Of a DNA stretch of 64,000 nt, positions 24,533 through 33,156 are shown piece by piece. This DNA comes from an uncultured Clostridia bacterium. Lineage in GTDB: Bacteria > Bacillota > Clostridia > Christensenellales > Aristaeellaceae. The position numbers and the translations under genes were made by a program. The notes under the pieces were generated by a model. The model did not search any database and was not told the DNA's origin. It saw nothing but the letters and a program-made list of their open reading frames with translations. Numbering within the stretch: the first letter of the stretch is position 1; each line of letters begins with the position of its first letter. The DNA lies in assembly GCA_934667105.1 (NCBI GenBank), contig CAKULG010000009.1, positions 54,652 through 118,651 of the forward strand, written 5' to 3'.

Positions 24533-24727
24533 TCACGCCTTGCTGGTCAGCTGGGTCAGGACGGTCATCGCCCGGGCGATGTCGCGCTTGACGGCAGAGA
24601 TCTGCATGGTGTTTTCAAGCTGACCGGTGGCAAGCCGGAAACGAAGGTTGAAGAGCTCTTCCTTGAGCTCGGCGATCTTCGCGGTCAATTCTTCAGGCTT
24701 CATGGCTGCGAATTCCTTGGCCTTCAT
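24533..24727 (-). CDS. rpmC: 50S ribosomal protein L29
   Basis: 64 residues, helical hairpin at the tunnel exit where SRP and trigger factor dock. ELTAKIAELKEELFNLRFR is diagnostic. Its ATG overlaps the rplP stop (ATGA), implying coupling. Confidence 0.98.
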   Translation of the reverse strand: MKAKEFAAMKPEELTAKIAELKEELFNLRFRLATGQLENTMQISAVKRDIARAMTVLTQLTSKA

Positions 24728-25176
24728 TTGCTTTCACCACCCGCTTCAATATCGTTGGGATTGGGCGCGTCCTTGCGCGTCACAATCTTGGTCTTCAGGG
24801 GGAGCTTCGCGGCGGCGAGACGCAGCGCTTCGCGGGCCACGCTCTCTTCAATGCCGCCGATTTCAAACAGCACCCGGCCGGGCTTCACCACGGCCACCCA
24901 GTATTCCGGCGTACCTTTACCGGAACCCATGCGGGTTTCGGCGGGCTTTTCGGTTACGGGCTTATCGGGGAAAATCTTGATCCACACCTGGCCGCCGCGC
25001 TTGGTATAGCGGGTCAGGGCGACACGGGCGGCTTCGATTTGCTGGGAAGTGACCCAGCAGGGCTCCATGGCCATCAGGCCGATATCGCCGTAGGCGATGA
25101 AATTGCCGCGATGGGCGGCGCCCTTCATGCGGCCGCGGAACTGCTTGCGGCGCTTAACTCTCTTGGGCATCAGCAT
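24724..25176 (-). CDS. rplP: 50S ribosomal protein L16
   Basis: 150 residues. L16 organises the A site of the large subunit. MPKRVKRRKQFRGRMKGAA and GKGTPEYWVAVVKPGRVLFE are canonical. The ATG at 25176 is 11 bases from AAGGAGG (25188-25194). The conserved MPKRV begins two codons later, so a start at 25170 is also possible. Confidence 0.98.
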   Translation of the reverse strand: MLMPKRVKRRKQFRGRMKGAAHRGNFIAYGDIGLMAMEPCWVTSQQIEAARVALTRYTKRGGQVWIKIFPDKPVTEKPAETRMGSGKGTPEYWVAVVKPGRVLFEIGGIEESVAREALRLAAAKLPLKTKIVTRKDAPNPNDIEAGGESK

Positions 25177-25180
25177 AGGA

Positions 25181-25858
25181 TTACTTGCCTCCTTCGATAG
25201 CGGCAGCGGGCTGCGCGGTCTTCTTGGGCTTGGGCAGAATCTGTCCCTTGTACACCCAAACCTTCACGCCCAGGCGGCCATAAGTGGTCTTGGCTTCGGC
25301 AAAGCCGTAGTCAATGTTGGCCCGCAGGGTCTGCAGGGGGATGGAACCCTCGTGATAATGCTCGGTGCGGGCAATGTCCGCGCCGCCCAGACGGCCGCCG
25401 ATGGAAACCTTCACGCCCTTGGCGCCGGTCTTCATGGCCCGCTGGATGGACTGCTTCATCGCGCGGCGGAAAGCAATGCGCTTTTCCAGCTGCTGGGCGA
25501 TGTTCTCGGCGATGAGCTGGGCGTCGGCGTCCGGGGTTTTCACATCCACCACGCGGATGTTGGCGGCGTGGCCCACGAACTTCTCGACTTCGGCCTTGAG
25601 ATCCTCAATGCCCTTGCCGCTGCGGCCGATAATCATGCCGGGCTTGCCGGCGTACAGCGTCACCGTCATGCGGGAGGCGCTGCGCTCCACGTCGATGCGG
25701 GAAATGCCGCAGGCGTAGAACTTTTCCTTGAGCATCTTGCGCAGATTGAAATCTTCAATCAGGTTGTTGGCGAAATCTTTCTTTCCGGCGAACCAGCGGG
25801 TGCTCCAATCGAAGATCACGCCCACGCGCGCGCCATGCGGATTAACTTTCTGACCCAT
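25181..25858 (-). CDS. rpsC: 30S ribosomal protein S3
   Basis: 225 residues. KH domain (about 38-110, PGMIIGRSGKGIEDLK) and C-terminal S3 domain (GVKVSIGGRLGGADIARTE) lie at the mRNA entry tunnel. 14 bases after rplV. Confidence 0.99.
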   Translation of the reverse strand: MGQKVNPHGARVGVIFDWSTRWFAGKKDFANNLIEDFNLRKMLKEKFYACGISRIDVERSASRMTVTLYAGKPGMIIGRSGKGIEDLKAEVEKFVGHAANIRVVDVKTPDADAQLIAENIAQQLEKRIAFRRAMKQSIQRAMKTGAKGVKVSIGGRLGGADIARTEHYHEGSIPLQTLRANIDYGFAEAKTTYGRLGVKVWVYKGQILPKPKKTAQPAAAIEGGK

Positions 25859-25872
25859 GAGTGATCCTCCCT

Positions 25873-26259
25873 TTACTTCTTCTGGTCCAGCACCACGCTG
25901 ATATGGCAGGTGCGCTTGAGCATGGGGGACGCGCTGCCGCGGCTACGGGCCACAAAGCGCTTGAGAGTCGGGCCGGGATTGGCGTAGCATTCCGCGACGT
26001 AGAGCGTGCTGCGGTCCATCTCCTGGTTGTTCACCGCGTTGGCGATGGCGCTGGAGAGAACCTTGTAAATGACGGGCGAAGCCGCCTTGGGGGTATACTG
26101 CAGGATGGCGAGCGCCTGATCCACGTTCTTGCCCCGGATCAGGTCAAGAACGATCTTGGCCTTGCGGGAGGACAGGCGGATGTGCTTGGCGTGCGCCTGG
26201 GGACGCTTGTCGCGGCTTTCCGCGCGGGCAGCGCCCTTTTCACGGGTACGAGTAGCCAT
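25873..26259 (-). CDS. rplV: 50S ribosomal protein L22
   Basis: 128 residues. The long beta-hairpin that lines the exit tunnel is visible near the C-terminus (KRFVARSRGSASPMLKRTCH). HIRLSSRKAKIVLDLIRGK is canonical. The N-terminal 20 residues are unusually basic and Ala-rich. 19 bases after rpsS. Confidence 0.99.
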   Translation of the reverse strand: MATRTREKGAARAESRDKRPQAHAKHIRLSSRKAKIVLDLIRGKNVDQALAILQYTPKAASPVIYKVLSSAIANAVNNQEMDRSTLYVAECYANPGPTLKRFVARSRGSASPMLKRTCHISVVLDQKK

Positions 26260-26278
26260 TCTTTATTCGCTCCTTCCC

Positions 26279-26557
26279 TTATTTACGGGCCGTGGCCTTT
26301 TCACCCGCATGCCCGCGGAAAGTGCGGGTGGGGGCGAATTCGCCCAGCTTGTGGCCAACCATGTCTTCGGTGATGTAAACCGGAACATGCTTGCGGCCAT
26401 CGTGCACCGCGATGGTGTGCCCGACGAATTCGGGGAAGATGGTAGACGCGCGGCTCCAGGTCTTGAGCACCTGCTTTGCGCCGGTTTTGTTCATATCCAC
26501 AATGCGCTTGTACAGCGCTTCCTGTACAAACGGGCCTTTCTTTACGGAACGGCTCAT
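26279..26557 (-). CDS. rpsS: 30S ribosomal protein S19
   Basis: 92 residues. MSRSVKKGPFVQEALYKRI, TWSRASTIFPEFVGHTIAVH and KLGEFAPTRTFRGH are typical. It pairs with S13 in the 30S head. 30 bases after rplB. Confidence 0.99.
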   Translation of the reverse strand: MSRSVKKGPFVQEALYKRIVDMNKTGAKQVLKTWSRASTIFPEFVGHTIAVHDGRKHVPVYITEDMVGHKLGEFAPTRTFRGHAGEKATARK

Positions 26558-26587
26558 TGAGTTGCCTCCTTCCTATCTGCGCCGGGC

Positions 26588-27421
26588 TTACTTCTTGCTG
26601 GCACGCTTCACGATCAGGTTGTTGGAATACTTCTTGTGCTTGCGGGTCTTCAGGCCCAGAGCAGGCTTGCCCCAGGGGGTGACAGGCGCGGGCATACCCA
26701 CGGGGGATTTGCCTTCGCCGCCGCCATGGGGATGGTCGCAGGGATTCATAACCACGCCGCGGACGGTGGGACGGACGCCCATGTGCCGCTTGCGGCCGGC
26801 CTTACCGATGCGCACGTTGCTGTGATCGGTGTTGCCCACGGTGCCGATGGTAGCCATGGCGTTCATGGGGATCTTGCGGTATTCGCCGGAGGGCATACGC
26901 ACCTGGGCGTAATCCTCTTCCTTACCCATCAGCTGGGCATAGGCGCCGGCGGAGCGAACCAGCTGGCCGCCCTTGCCGGGCTTGAGCTCGATGTTGTGGA
27001 TCAGGGTACCCACGGGGATGTTGGCCATGGGCAGGGCGTTGCCGGGCTTGATGTCGGCGTTTTCGCCAGCCACCACCACGTCGCCCACCTTCAGATCCAG
27101 CGGAGCGAGGATGTAGCGCTTTTCGCCGTCCACATAGTGGAGCAGGGCGATGAACGCGGAGCGGTTGGGATCGTACTCGATGGCGGCCACCTTGGCGGGC
27201 ACGTCCTTTTTATCGCGCTTGAAATCGATGACGCGGTATTTAACCTTGTTGCCGCCGCCCTGATGGCGAACGGTGATCTTGCCCTGCTTGTTGCGGCCGG
27301 CATTCTTCTTGAGATACTCGGTCAGGCCCTTTTCCGGGGTCTTCTTGGTGATTTCCTCGAACGTCAGCACCGACATAAAGCGGCGGGCGGACGAAGTCGG
27401 CTTATAAACTCGAATGGCCAT
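26588..27421 (-). CDS. rplB: 50S ribosomal protein L2
   Basis: 277 residues. Needed for subunit association and peptidyl transfer. MAIRVYKPTSSARRFMSV and the C-terminal GVVMNPCDHPHGGGEGKSP (with the functional histidine) are conserved. 15 bases after rplW. Confidence 0.99.
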   Translation of the reverse strand: MAIRVYKPTSSARRFMSVLTFEEITKKTPEKGLTEYLKKNAGRNKQGKITVRHQGGGNKVKYRVIDFKRDKKDVPAKVAAIEYDPNRSAFIALLHYVDGEKRYILAPLDLKVGDVVVAGENADIKPGNALPMANIPVGTLIHNIELKPGKGGQLVRSAGAYAQLMGKEEDYAQVRMPSGEYRKIPMNAMATIGTVGNTDHSNVRIGKAGRKRHMGVRPTVRGVVMNPCDHPHGGGEGKSPVGMPAPVTPWGKPALGLKTRKHKKYSNNLIVKRASKK

Positions 27422-27436
27422 GCTTCTTCTCCTCCC

Positions 27437-27733
27437 TTACACCATGCCCTCGAAGAATTCGATGGGCTTGGAATCTTCCGCCAGGATGACGTACGCCTTT
27501 TTCACCTCAGGGGTGCGGCCGGCATGAGCGCCCTGGCGCTTGATCTTGCCCAGGGTGCGCAGCGTGTTCACGCGCGCTACTTTAATGGAAGGAAATACTT
27601 TTTCCAGCGCCTTCTTGATCTCCACCTTGTTCGCGTCGATGGAAACCTCGAACACATAGCGCTTGTCCGCGATGCCGTCGTAGCCCTTTTCGGTCAGGAC
27701 GGGGCGGAGGATGATGTCATGAGGGTTTTTCAT
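27437..27733 (-). CDS. rplW: 50S ribosomal protein L23
   Basis: 98 residues. A tunnel-exit protein contacting trigger factor and SRP. PHDIILRPVLTEKGYDGIAD and FEVSIDANKVEIKKALEKVF are canonical. Its ATG overlaps the rplD stop (ATGA). Confidence 0.99.
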   Translation of the reverse strand: MKNPHDIILRPVLTEKGYDGIADKRYVFEVSIDANKVEIKKALEKVFPSIKVARVNTLRTLGKIKRQGAHAGRTPEVKKAYVILAEDSKPIEFFEGMV

Positions 27734-28353
27734 GCGTACACCTCCTGAATGCTTTCCATGGCCGCCTTGAGCACGATGAACTTATCGGCGTTGAGCAGGT
27801 CATAAACATTGATGGTGTTGACGTAGGCGTCCTTCACGGTGGGGATGTTCTTGCTGGCGCGGATGACGGCTTCATCCTTGCCCGCCAGCACCAGCAGGGC
27901 CTTCTTTTCCGCGCCCAGGTTCTTGAGCACTTCGGCCATGAGCTTGGTCTTGGCGTCGGCCAGCTTAATTTCGTCCACCACGATGATGCTGCCTTCGTTG
28001 AACTTGGTGGTCAGGGCGCTCTTCATGGCGATGCGGCGCACCTTCTTGGGCACCTTCACCACGTAATCCCGGGGCTGGGGCGCGAACACCACGCCGCCGT
28101 GACGGAACTGGGGCGCGCGGTTGCCATGATGGCGGGCGTTGCCGGTGCCCTTCTGGCGATAGATCTTCCGGCCGCCGCCGCGAACCATGCCGCGGGAGAG
28201 GGCGCTCTGGGTCCCCTGGCGCTGATTGGCTAAGATAGAGCGAACGACCAGATGCATGGCGGGAACATTCACGGGAGCGGCAAAGATCTCTTCGCTCAGC
28301 TCCATGCTGCCCACTTTCTTGCCCTGCATGTCGACGACTTCGATGTTAGGCAT
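27730..28353 (-). CDS. rplD: 50S ribosomal protein L4
   Basis: 207 residues. It binds 23S rRNA near the tunnel and in enterobacteria represses the S10 operon. QGTQSALSRGMVRGGGRKIY and KGTGNARHHGNRAPQFRHGG are typical. The ATG at 28353 lies 9 bases from AGGAGG (28363-28368). The ATG at 28359 would be only 3 bases away. Confidence 0.98.
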   Translation of the reverse strand: MPNIEVVDMQGKKVGSMELSEEIFAAPVNVPAMHLVVRSILANQRQGTQSALSRGMVRGGGRKIYRQKGTGNARHHGNRAPQFRHGGVVFAPQPRDYVVKVPKKVRRIAMKSALTTKFNEGSIIVVDEIKLADAKTKLMAEVLKNLGAEKKALLVLAGKDEAVIRASKNIPTVKDAYVNTINVYDLLNADKFIVLKAAMESIQEVYA

Positions 28354-28367
28354 TTTCATGTTCCTCC

Positions 28368-29009
28368 TTAGGCTTTGCAGGTATTGCGGATGAGCAGCAG
28401 CCCTTTCTTGGGGCCGGGAACCGCGCCGTGCACCAGCAGCAGGCTGCGTTCGGCGTCCACCTGAACGATCTCCAGGTTCTGCACGGTGACGCGCTCCACG
28501 CCGTAATGGCCGGGCATGTGCTTGTTCTTGAAAACGCGGGAGGGATCGGAGTTAGCGCTCATGGAGCCCACGCCGCGATGATACTTGGAGCCGTGGGCCA
28601 TGGGGCCGGTGTGCTGGTTCCAGCGGTAAATGGCGCCGGTGTAGCCGCGGCCCTTGGTGACGCCGGTGATGTCCACGGATTCGCCCGCTTCGAAAACGTC
28701 GGCCTTGATTTCCTGGCCGATTTCATAGGAAGCGCAGTCGTCCAGGCGGAATTCGCGCAGCGTGCGCATGGGGGCGACGCCCGCCTTCTGGAAATGGCCG
28801 GTCTGGGGCTTGTTCACCAGCTTGGCGGCGCGGTTTTCAGGAATCTGCTCGAAGCCGAACTGCACGGCCTCATAGCCGTCCTTTTCGATGGTTTTCTTCT
28901 GCACCACGGTGCAGGGGCCCGCTTGAATGACCGTCACGGGAACCAGACGGCCGTCGGGCAGGAAAATCTGGGTCATGCCCAGCTTTTTGCCTACGATTGC
29001 CTTTTTCAT
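28368..29009 (-). CDS. rplC: 50S ribosomal protein L3
   Basis: 213 residues. MKKAIVGKKLGMTQIFLPDG and the central loop RGYTGAIYRWNQHTGPMAHG reaching the peptidyl-transferase centre are conserved. 15 bases after rpsJ. Confidence 0.99.
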   Translation of the reverse strand: MKKAIVGKKLGMTQIFLPDGRLVPVTVIQAGPCTVVQKKTIEKDGYEAVQFGFEQIPENRAAKLVNKPQTGHFQKAGVAPMRTLREFRLDDCASYEIGQEIKADVFEAGESVDITGVTKGRGYTGAIYRWNQHTGPMAHGSKYHRGVGSMSANSDPSRVFKNKHMPGHYGVERVTVQNLEIVQVDAERSLLLVHGAVPGPKKGLLLIRNTCKA

Positions 29010-29024
29010 AATTGCCCTCCTGCC

Positions 29025-29333
29025 TTACAGCTTGATTTCGATCTCGACGCCAGCGGGCAGATCGAGCTTCATCATGGCGTCCACGGTGCGGGGATTGGGG
29101 TTGTGAACGTCGATGAGGCGCTTGTGGGTGCGGCGCTCGAACTGTTCGCGGCTGTCCTTATACTTGTGCGGGGCGCGGAGGATCGTGACGATCTCCTTTT
29201 CAGTGGGCAGCGGGATCGGGCCGGAAACCCGGGCGCCCGTGCGCTTGGCGGTTTCCACAATGCGCTCGGCGGACTGATCGATCAGGTTGTGCTCATACGC
29301 CTTGAGCTTGATGCGGATTTTCTGGCTGGCCAT
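29025..29333 (-). CDS. rpsJ: 30S ribosomal protein S10
   Basis: 102 residues, first gene of the operon. KIRIKLKAYEHNLIDQSAER and GPIPLPTEKEIVTILRAPHK are canonical. S10 also partners NusB in antitermination. An AAGGAGGAAAA site precedes the ATG. Elongation factor genes (fusA, tuf) do not lie upstream here. Confidence 0.99.
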   Translation of the reverse strand: MASQKIRIKLKAYEHNLIDQSAERIVETAKRTGARVSGPIPLPTEKEIVTILRAPHKYKDSREQFERRTHKRLIDVHNPNPRTVDAMMKLDLPAGVEIEIKL

Positions 29334-29555
29334 GTTTTTTCCTCCTTAGATTTCGTACTCACGGCATCACGGGGGGAGCCTTTCTTCGGAAGCGAGGGCG
29401 CTTCGCAGGGGGCGCCCGTTCCGGGAAAGCCCGTAGCCTTCCGCGCGAAAGCGCGGCTTGAGTCCGTTCGTCGGGGTCGCGCCCCGGCTGGTCCGCGATA
29501 ATTACCCGTCCTGGCCTGAACGGCAACTTACCGCCTCATCCCATAAACAGACAAC
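29334..29555 (-). promoter_or_regulatory. Untranslated leader of the S10 operon
   Basis: About 220 bases separate the promoter from rpsJ. The leader contains a CCGCGC/GCGCGG hairpin (about 29439-29456) and GC-rich pairing around 29478-29520. Long structured leaders of S10 operons often mediate ribosomal-protein feedback; the ligand here is unknown. Confidence 0.5.
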
Positions 29556-29561
29556 AGTCTT

Positions 29562-29590
29562 ATTATAAAGCAATCCCCTTTCTTTTGCAA
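29562..29590 (-). promoter_or_regulatory. Sigma-A promoter of the S10 operon
   Basis: On the minus strand TTGCAA (29590-29585) and a perfect TATAAT (29567-29562) are separated by 17 bases, about 230 bases before rpsJ. Confidence 0.85.
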
Positions 29591-29884
29591 GGGTTTTCCC
29601 CGGGGTTTTTCACTTTTTTTTAAAGATTTTTCAGAAAAAATCCGCCGGCAGGCGCGGAATAGCGCCCTTTCCCGGTTTGCGTCGTGACAACTGTCCCGGG
29701 CGTATCCTGTTTCAAAATTCCGCGCGTTTTTCGCCCGCTTTGTCCCGTATTTTCATTTACTGAAAGCTCTCCGCTTTTCCTGCGCCTTTATCTTGCGGCC
29801 GCCCTGATTTTTACCCACAGGATAGCTTTTTCACCGCGCCCTTTTCCCCCGCTTCTCGTCCGCCCTCGTCCGTTTTCCGCTCGA

Positions 29885-29935
29885 TAAAAAAGCGCGGCCG
29901 CTCCCGTTCGGGGCGTTCCGCGCGTCGTGTATTTT
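29885..29935 (-). terminator. Terminator-like hairpin after the PHP gene region
   Basis: On the minus strand GCGCGGAACGCCCC, a GAACGGGAGCGG segment and CCGCGC form a long stem followed by six T residues. It lies between the PHP gene and the S10 promoter. The rest of 29600-29885 shows no gene or recognisable signal. Confidence 0.6.
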
Positions 29936-29989
29936 TGATTGATGAAGAAATAAGCTTTCCATCCGTTTCTGCCGACAGAATAATAAACT

Positions 29990-30112
29990 ATTTTCCTCCC
30001 CCTGTATCCCAGCCGAGAAGCAAGCAAATTTCTTGTTGCCTGTCCTTCCTCAATCGGCTTTCTCGGAGGGGGCGCGGGGCGAAGACTCAAAGAGCGGTTC
30101 CCCCGCATATAT
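29990..30112. repeat. A' arm plus truncated T hairpin
   Basis: CCGAGAAGCAAGCAAATTTC (about 30005) and AATCGGCTTTCTCGG (about 30053) form an inverted A arm, followed by GCGCGGGGCG and CAAAGAGCGGTTCCCCCGC. The left arm of this T hairpin is replaced by unrelated bases, so it cannot fold fully. It ends 20 bases from the PHP stop codon. Confidence 0.75.
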
Positions 30113-30131
30113 TTATTTTCTTCCGTCACTC

Positions 30132-30809
30132 CTAGGGCTTTATCAGCTCGTAATCGCCGCTGCGGAGAAGCTGGAGCAGCTCCTGGTTGGTGCGGATACG
30201 GGTTTTCGTGCGAATGCCGGCGTTCAGGCTGCTGTCCGCCTTGTGGAAATCCGAGCCGGAGGTTTTTATCAGACCGTTCATGTCCGCCCAATAATCCGCC
30301 AGGGCGTTGTGGGAATCGTGGGTGTTGTTGCCGTTGAACACCTCCAGGCCGTCCAGCAGGTCGGGCTCCATCAAAATGGTGCCGCAGCGGAAGGGGTGTG
30401 CCTGCACCAGCAGCAGCCCCGCCCCCCGCGCCGCCTGGCTAAGCTGCTTCAGGGTGAAGCGCCGGGGATCGCCCGTTTCCAGCAGCCATTGCTCCGTCAC
30501 GCCGTAAACTAGATAATCATTGGGAATATAATCCTGACCAGGCCTGCTTAAATTGATTTCGCAGCCCAGCAGCACGTCGAAATCCTCGCCGCCCACCGCC
30601 TTCTGCGCTTCATAGCCCGACATAAAATACGCCGCCTTCTCAGGCCAGGAAAGCTCCTCCATGTCCTGGAACGTGGCCAAATTGATGTGGTTGGTGGATA
30701 CCATACCCTGATACCCCGCCGCCTTGTACATCGCGATTTCTTCCTCGGGGTCAATGTGCCCGCACCGGCTCACCGGCCGGCTGTGAACGTGCATCTCTAA
30801 TTTGTACAT
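30132..30809 (-). CDS. PHP-domain phosphoesterase-like protein
   Basis: A 225-residue protein of the PHP fold. Metal ligands appear in order: HVHS near residue 7, STNH near 39, GCEINL near 83, VQAHPFR near 136 and GSDFHK near 186. It resembles stand-alone PHP proteins related to histidinol phosphatase and the YciV group. The substrate is not predictable. The ATG at 30809 is preferred over a GTG at 30821 because of spacing to AAGAAGG. It has its own promoter. Confidence 0.85.
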   Translation of the reverse strand: MYKLEMHVHSRPVSRCGHIDPEEEIAMYKAAGYQGMVSTNHINLATFQDMEELSWPEKAAYFMSGYEAQKAVGGEDFDVLLGCEINLSRPGQDYIPNDYLVYGVTEQWLLETGDPRRFTLKQLSQAARGAGLLLVQAHPFRCGTILMEPDLLDGLEVFNGNNTHDSHNALADYWADMNGLIKTSGSDFHKADSSLNAGIRTKTRIRTNQELLQLLRSGDYELIKP

Positions 30810-30847
30810 TTCCGCGCCCACCGCCTTCTTTTCGCTTTTGCCGTCTC

Positions 30848-30875
30848 ATCATAGCACACTTTTTTCTTTTGTCAA
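30848..30875 (-). promoter_or_regulatory. Sigma-A promoter of the PHP gene
   Basis: TTGACA (30875-30870) and TATGAT (30853-30848) with a 16-base spacer on the minus strand, 39 bases before the start codon. Confidence 0.7.
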
Positions 30876-30900
30876 TGGGAGAGAAACGGGGTATATTTAT

Positions 30901-30944
30901 GCGCAAGGGAACCCATCCTTGGCTTTCAAAGATGGGTTCCCCGC
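30901..30944. terminator. T-family hairpin after the DUF378 gene
   Basis: GGGAACCCATCCTTGG and CAAAGATGGGTTCCC pair almost perfectly. This variant has ACCCAT/ATGGGT in the stem where most copies have ACCG/CGGT. It lies 21 bases after the stop of the minus-strand DUF378 gene. Confidence 0.75.
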
Positions 30945-30964
30945 ATTATCACAATATTTTTGCC

Positions 30965-31171
30965 TTATTCCTTCACTACGTCCTGATCGCGGAACAGCAT
31001 GGAGATGCACCACAGGCCCGCCGCGCCCACCACGGTGTAGATAATGCGGCTGACCAGGGCGGCCTGGCCGCCGAAGATGGAAGCCACCAGGTCGAACTGG
31101 AAGATGCCGATGAGCCCCCAGTTAATCGCGCCGATAATCGTGAGCAGCAGAGCAATTTTATCCGCTACCAT
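30965..31171 (-). CDS. DUF378 small membrane protein
   Basis: A 68-residue protein with two membrane helices, matching the DUF378 family (ALLLTIIGAINWGLIGIFQF, then SRIIYTVVGAAGLWCISML). The family is common in Firmicutes and of unknown function. An AAAAGGAGGG site precedes the ATG. It stands alone between recF and the PHP gene. Confidence 0.88.
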   Translation of the reverse strand: MVADKIALLLTIIGAINWGLIGIFQFDLVASIFGGQAALVSRIIYTVVGAAGLWCISMLFRDQDVVKE

Positions 31172-31349
31172 TGTTTTTCCCTCCTTTTTGGAATTCAGGG
31201 GTAGTATGCGCGGAATGGAGGACGGCTATACATATTTTTCTTTCGGAAATATTCTTTGAATGGATTCGATTTTATTCGGAGAAAGCGATTTGATAAAGTA
31301 CTATCGGCTTCAACGGCGTTTTCGTCCGTCATGTGTTTCCTTACCTCAT

Positions 31350-31365
31350 TGTTTCACATGAAACA
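31350..31365. promoter_or_regulatory. parS-like site
   Basis: TGTTTCACATGAAACA differs from the Firmicutes parS consensus TGTTNCACGTGAAACA by one central base. It lies 6.7 kb from the proposed oriC, as expected for a ParB/Spo0J loading site. Confidence 0.7.
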
Positions 31366-31403
31366 TTTTTTGTGCCGCCGTAAGCAGCCGTAATAAAAAA
31401 GAA

Positions 31404-31419
31404 TGTTTCATGTGAAACA
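31404..31419. promoter_or_regulatory. parS-like site
   Basis: TGTTTCATGTGAAACA, the exact reverse complement of the site at 31350, 54 bases away. It also has one deviation from the parS consensus. Confidence 0.7.
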
Positions 31420-31524
31420 TTCCTTCTGTTTGTGGAGATGCCCTTTTGCATTTTCCGATTTTGCTCATTCATTTTTAAAGAACGCGGAAAAGAGCACCGT
31501 CAATTTCTTTCTCGCATAACTGCT

Positions 31525-32601
31525 TTACCCCGTTATCTCCCCGTTTTCCACGCGCAGGATGCACGCGGGGCGGGAGCCGCTGAAATCGCCGGGGTCAGTG
31601 CAGGTGAGCAGCGCCTGGGCGCGGCCAATGCGCGCAATGAGTCGCCTCCGCCGGTCGGGATCCAGCTCGCTGAGCACGTCGTCCAGCAGCAGCAGGGGCG
31701 GCTCGCCCTGGGCCGCTTCCAGCAAATCAAAGGCCGCCAGCTTCATGGCCAGCGCCGCCGTGCGCATCTGCCCCTGGGAACCAAAGGCCTTCAGCGCTTC
31801 GCCGCACAGGATCAGTTCCAAATCATCCCGATGCGGGCCGAAGCAGGTGGTCTGACGGCGCAAATCTTCGCCCCGTGCGGCGGCCAGGCCCCGCAGCATG
31901 TCCTGGCAGGGGTCCTCGCTTTCCGCCAAGGGACCCTTGTATTGCAGGAAAAAGCGCTCGTTTTCCTTGCCGCCGATGTATAAATAATGGTTCGCCGCCC
32001 GCTGGGCCAGCGCCTGACAGGCCTCCCGCCGCAGGCGCACCAACGGCGCGGCCGCGGCGGCCAGCTGCTCATCCCAGGCGGGAAGCTGCCGCGCGTCTTC
32101 CTGCTTAAGCAGGGCGTTGCGTTGTTTCAGCGCGCTCATATACGTTTGCAGCGCGTAAAAATACGCCCGCTGTTGCTGGGAAAGCAGCATATCCAGAAAC
32201 CGCCTCCGCGCCTGGGGCCCCTCCTTCACCAGGGCCAGATCCTCGGGGGAGAAAATAACGCAGGTGGCGTGGCCCATCAGTTCGCCCATGCGGGAGGCGG
32301 TCTTCCCGTTCACATACACCAGCTTTTTCCGCCGCGCATTTTCAAACAGCCGCACGCCCACCTCGTGGCGCCCGTCCCGCCGCTCCACCGTCAGTTGCAC
32401 CGCCGCCGTTTCTTCCCCGCGGCGGATCATTTCCCGATCAAAGGAGGTGCGGTGGCTTCGGCCCAGGCAGCACAGGTGAACCGCTTCCAGCAGGTTCGTC
32501 TTGCCCGCGCCGTTCTGCCCCACCAGCACCGTAACCCCCTCGGGCGGATGCAGGCTCACCTGCCGGTATCCGCGAAAATCCCGCAGGCGCAAGGCCGTCA
32601 T
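31525..32601 (-). CDS. recF: DNA replication and repair protein RecF
   Basis: A 358-residue SMC-like ATPase that loads RecA at gaps with RecO and RecR. Walker A GQNGAGKT is at 28-35. The signature and Walker B (LLLLDDVLSELDPDRR) lie near residues 305-320. The family N-terminus aligns with MTALRLRDFRGY at 32601. A start at 32625, with GGGGGA close by, is also possible. recF is normally next to dnaN; here the two trk genes intervene. No gyrase gene follows. Confidence 0.95.
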   Translation of the reverse strand: MTALRLRDFRGYRQVSLHPPEGVTVLVGQNGAGKTNLLEAVHLCCLGRSHRTSFDREMIRRGEETAAVQLTVERRDGRHEVGVRLFENARRKKLVYVNGKTASRMGELMGHATCVIFSPEDLALVKEGPQARRRFLDMLLSQQQRAYFYALQTYMSALKQRNALLKQEDARQLPAWDEQLAAAAAPLVRLRREACQALAQRAANHYLYIGGKENERFFLQYKGPLAESEDPCQDMLRGLAAARGEDLRRQTTCFGPHRDDLELILCGEALKAFGSQGQMRTAALAMKLAAFDLLEAAQGEPPLLLLDDVLSELDPDRRRRLIARIGRAQALLTCTDPGDFSGSRPACILRVENGEITG

Positions 32602-32684
32602 TCGCACAGCGCATTCCCCCTTCATTGTTCCCCCAGTTTGCCACAAAAACAGGGGAATGTCAATGCGGCGGGGAATAATATAAT

Positions 32685-33012
32685 GCGGGGGAACCATTCT
32701 TTGTAAGCCAAGGAATGGTTCCTCCGCACCCTCTCCAAGAAAGCAGAATGGATCGGACAAAAACAGGCGATCTACTTGCGTCTCCGCTAGCAAAGAGAAC
32801 CATACTTTACGCCGTGATTTCAGCTTTCTCTCTGCTGGAAATTTGTTTTTTCACATTTCCGCTTTTTAGAACAGTTGTCCACAATGCCGCATTGGGCCTT
32901 TATCTCCCTTCATCCGCCGCTGGCGGCGGGAGATTTCGGCTTCCTTCCAAGAAAGTCGAAAGGAAAAGGGCCGGTATCAAGAAATCGGCTTGTTTCTCCG
33001 CAAACGAATAGG
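32685..33012. repeat. T hairpin and two A-arm copies upstream of recF
   Basis: A T hairpin at 32685-32727 (GCGGGGGAACCATTCTTTG with a CAAGGAATGGTTCC right arm) is followed by an A arm (AAGAAAGCAGAATGGA). Farther on, near 32946-33000, AAGAAAGTCGAAAGG and AAGAAATCGGCTTGTTTCTC form a second, diverged A arm. Between them (32810-32940) nothing is recognised. This T copy lies upstream of recF and far from the trkH stop, unlike most copies. Confidence 0.7.
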
Positions 33013-33084
33013 GAGGGGGTACGGCAAGAAATTCGTTTTGCATCTTCGCAAAAAACACGCCCGCAAAATACGGGCGCATTCGCG

Positions 33085-33100
33085 TGTTTCACGTGAAACA
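33085..33100. promoter_or_regulatory. parS: Perfect parS site
   Basis: TGTTTCACGTGAAACA is an exact match to the Firmicutes parS palindrome bound by ParB/Spo0J. It is 5 kb from the oriC candidate, between recF and trkH. Confidence 0.92.
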
Positions 33101-33156
33101 TGTTTATATTTGCCGCATCATGTCAATTAACTTTCAAGCTGTCAGCTTAGCAAATC

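Larger units (their letters stand above)
31172..31524. other. Gap upstream of DUF378 holding two parS-like sites
   Basis: Apart from the two palindromes at 31350 and 31404 this stretch is AT-rich and shows no gene. It lies downstream of recF and upstream of the DUF378 gene. Confidence 0.5.
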
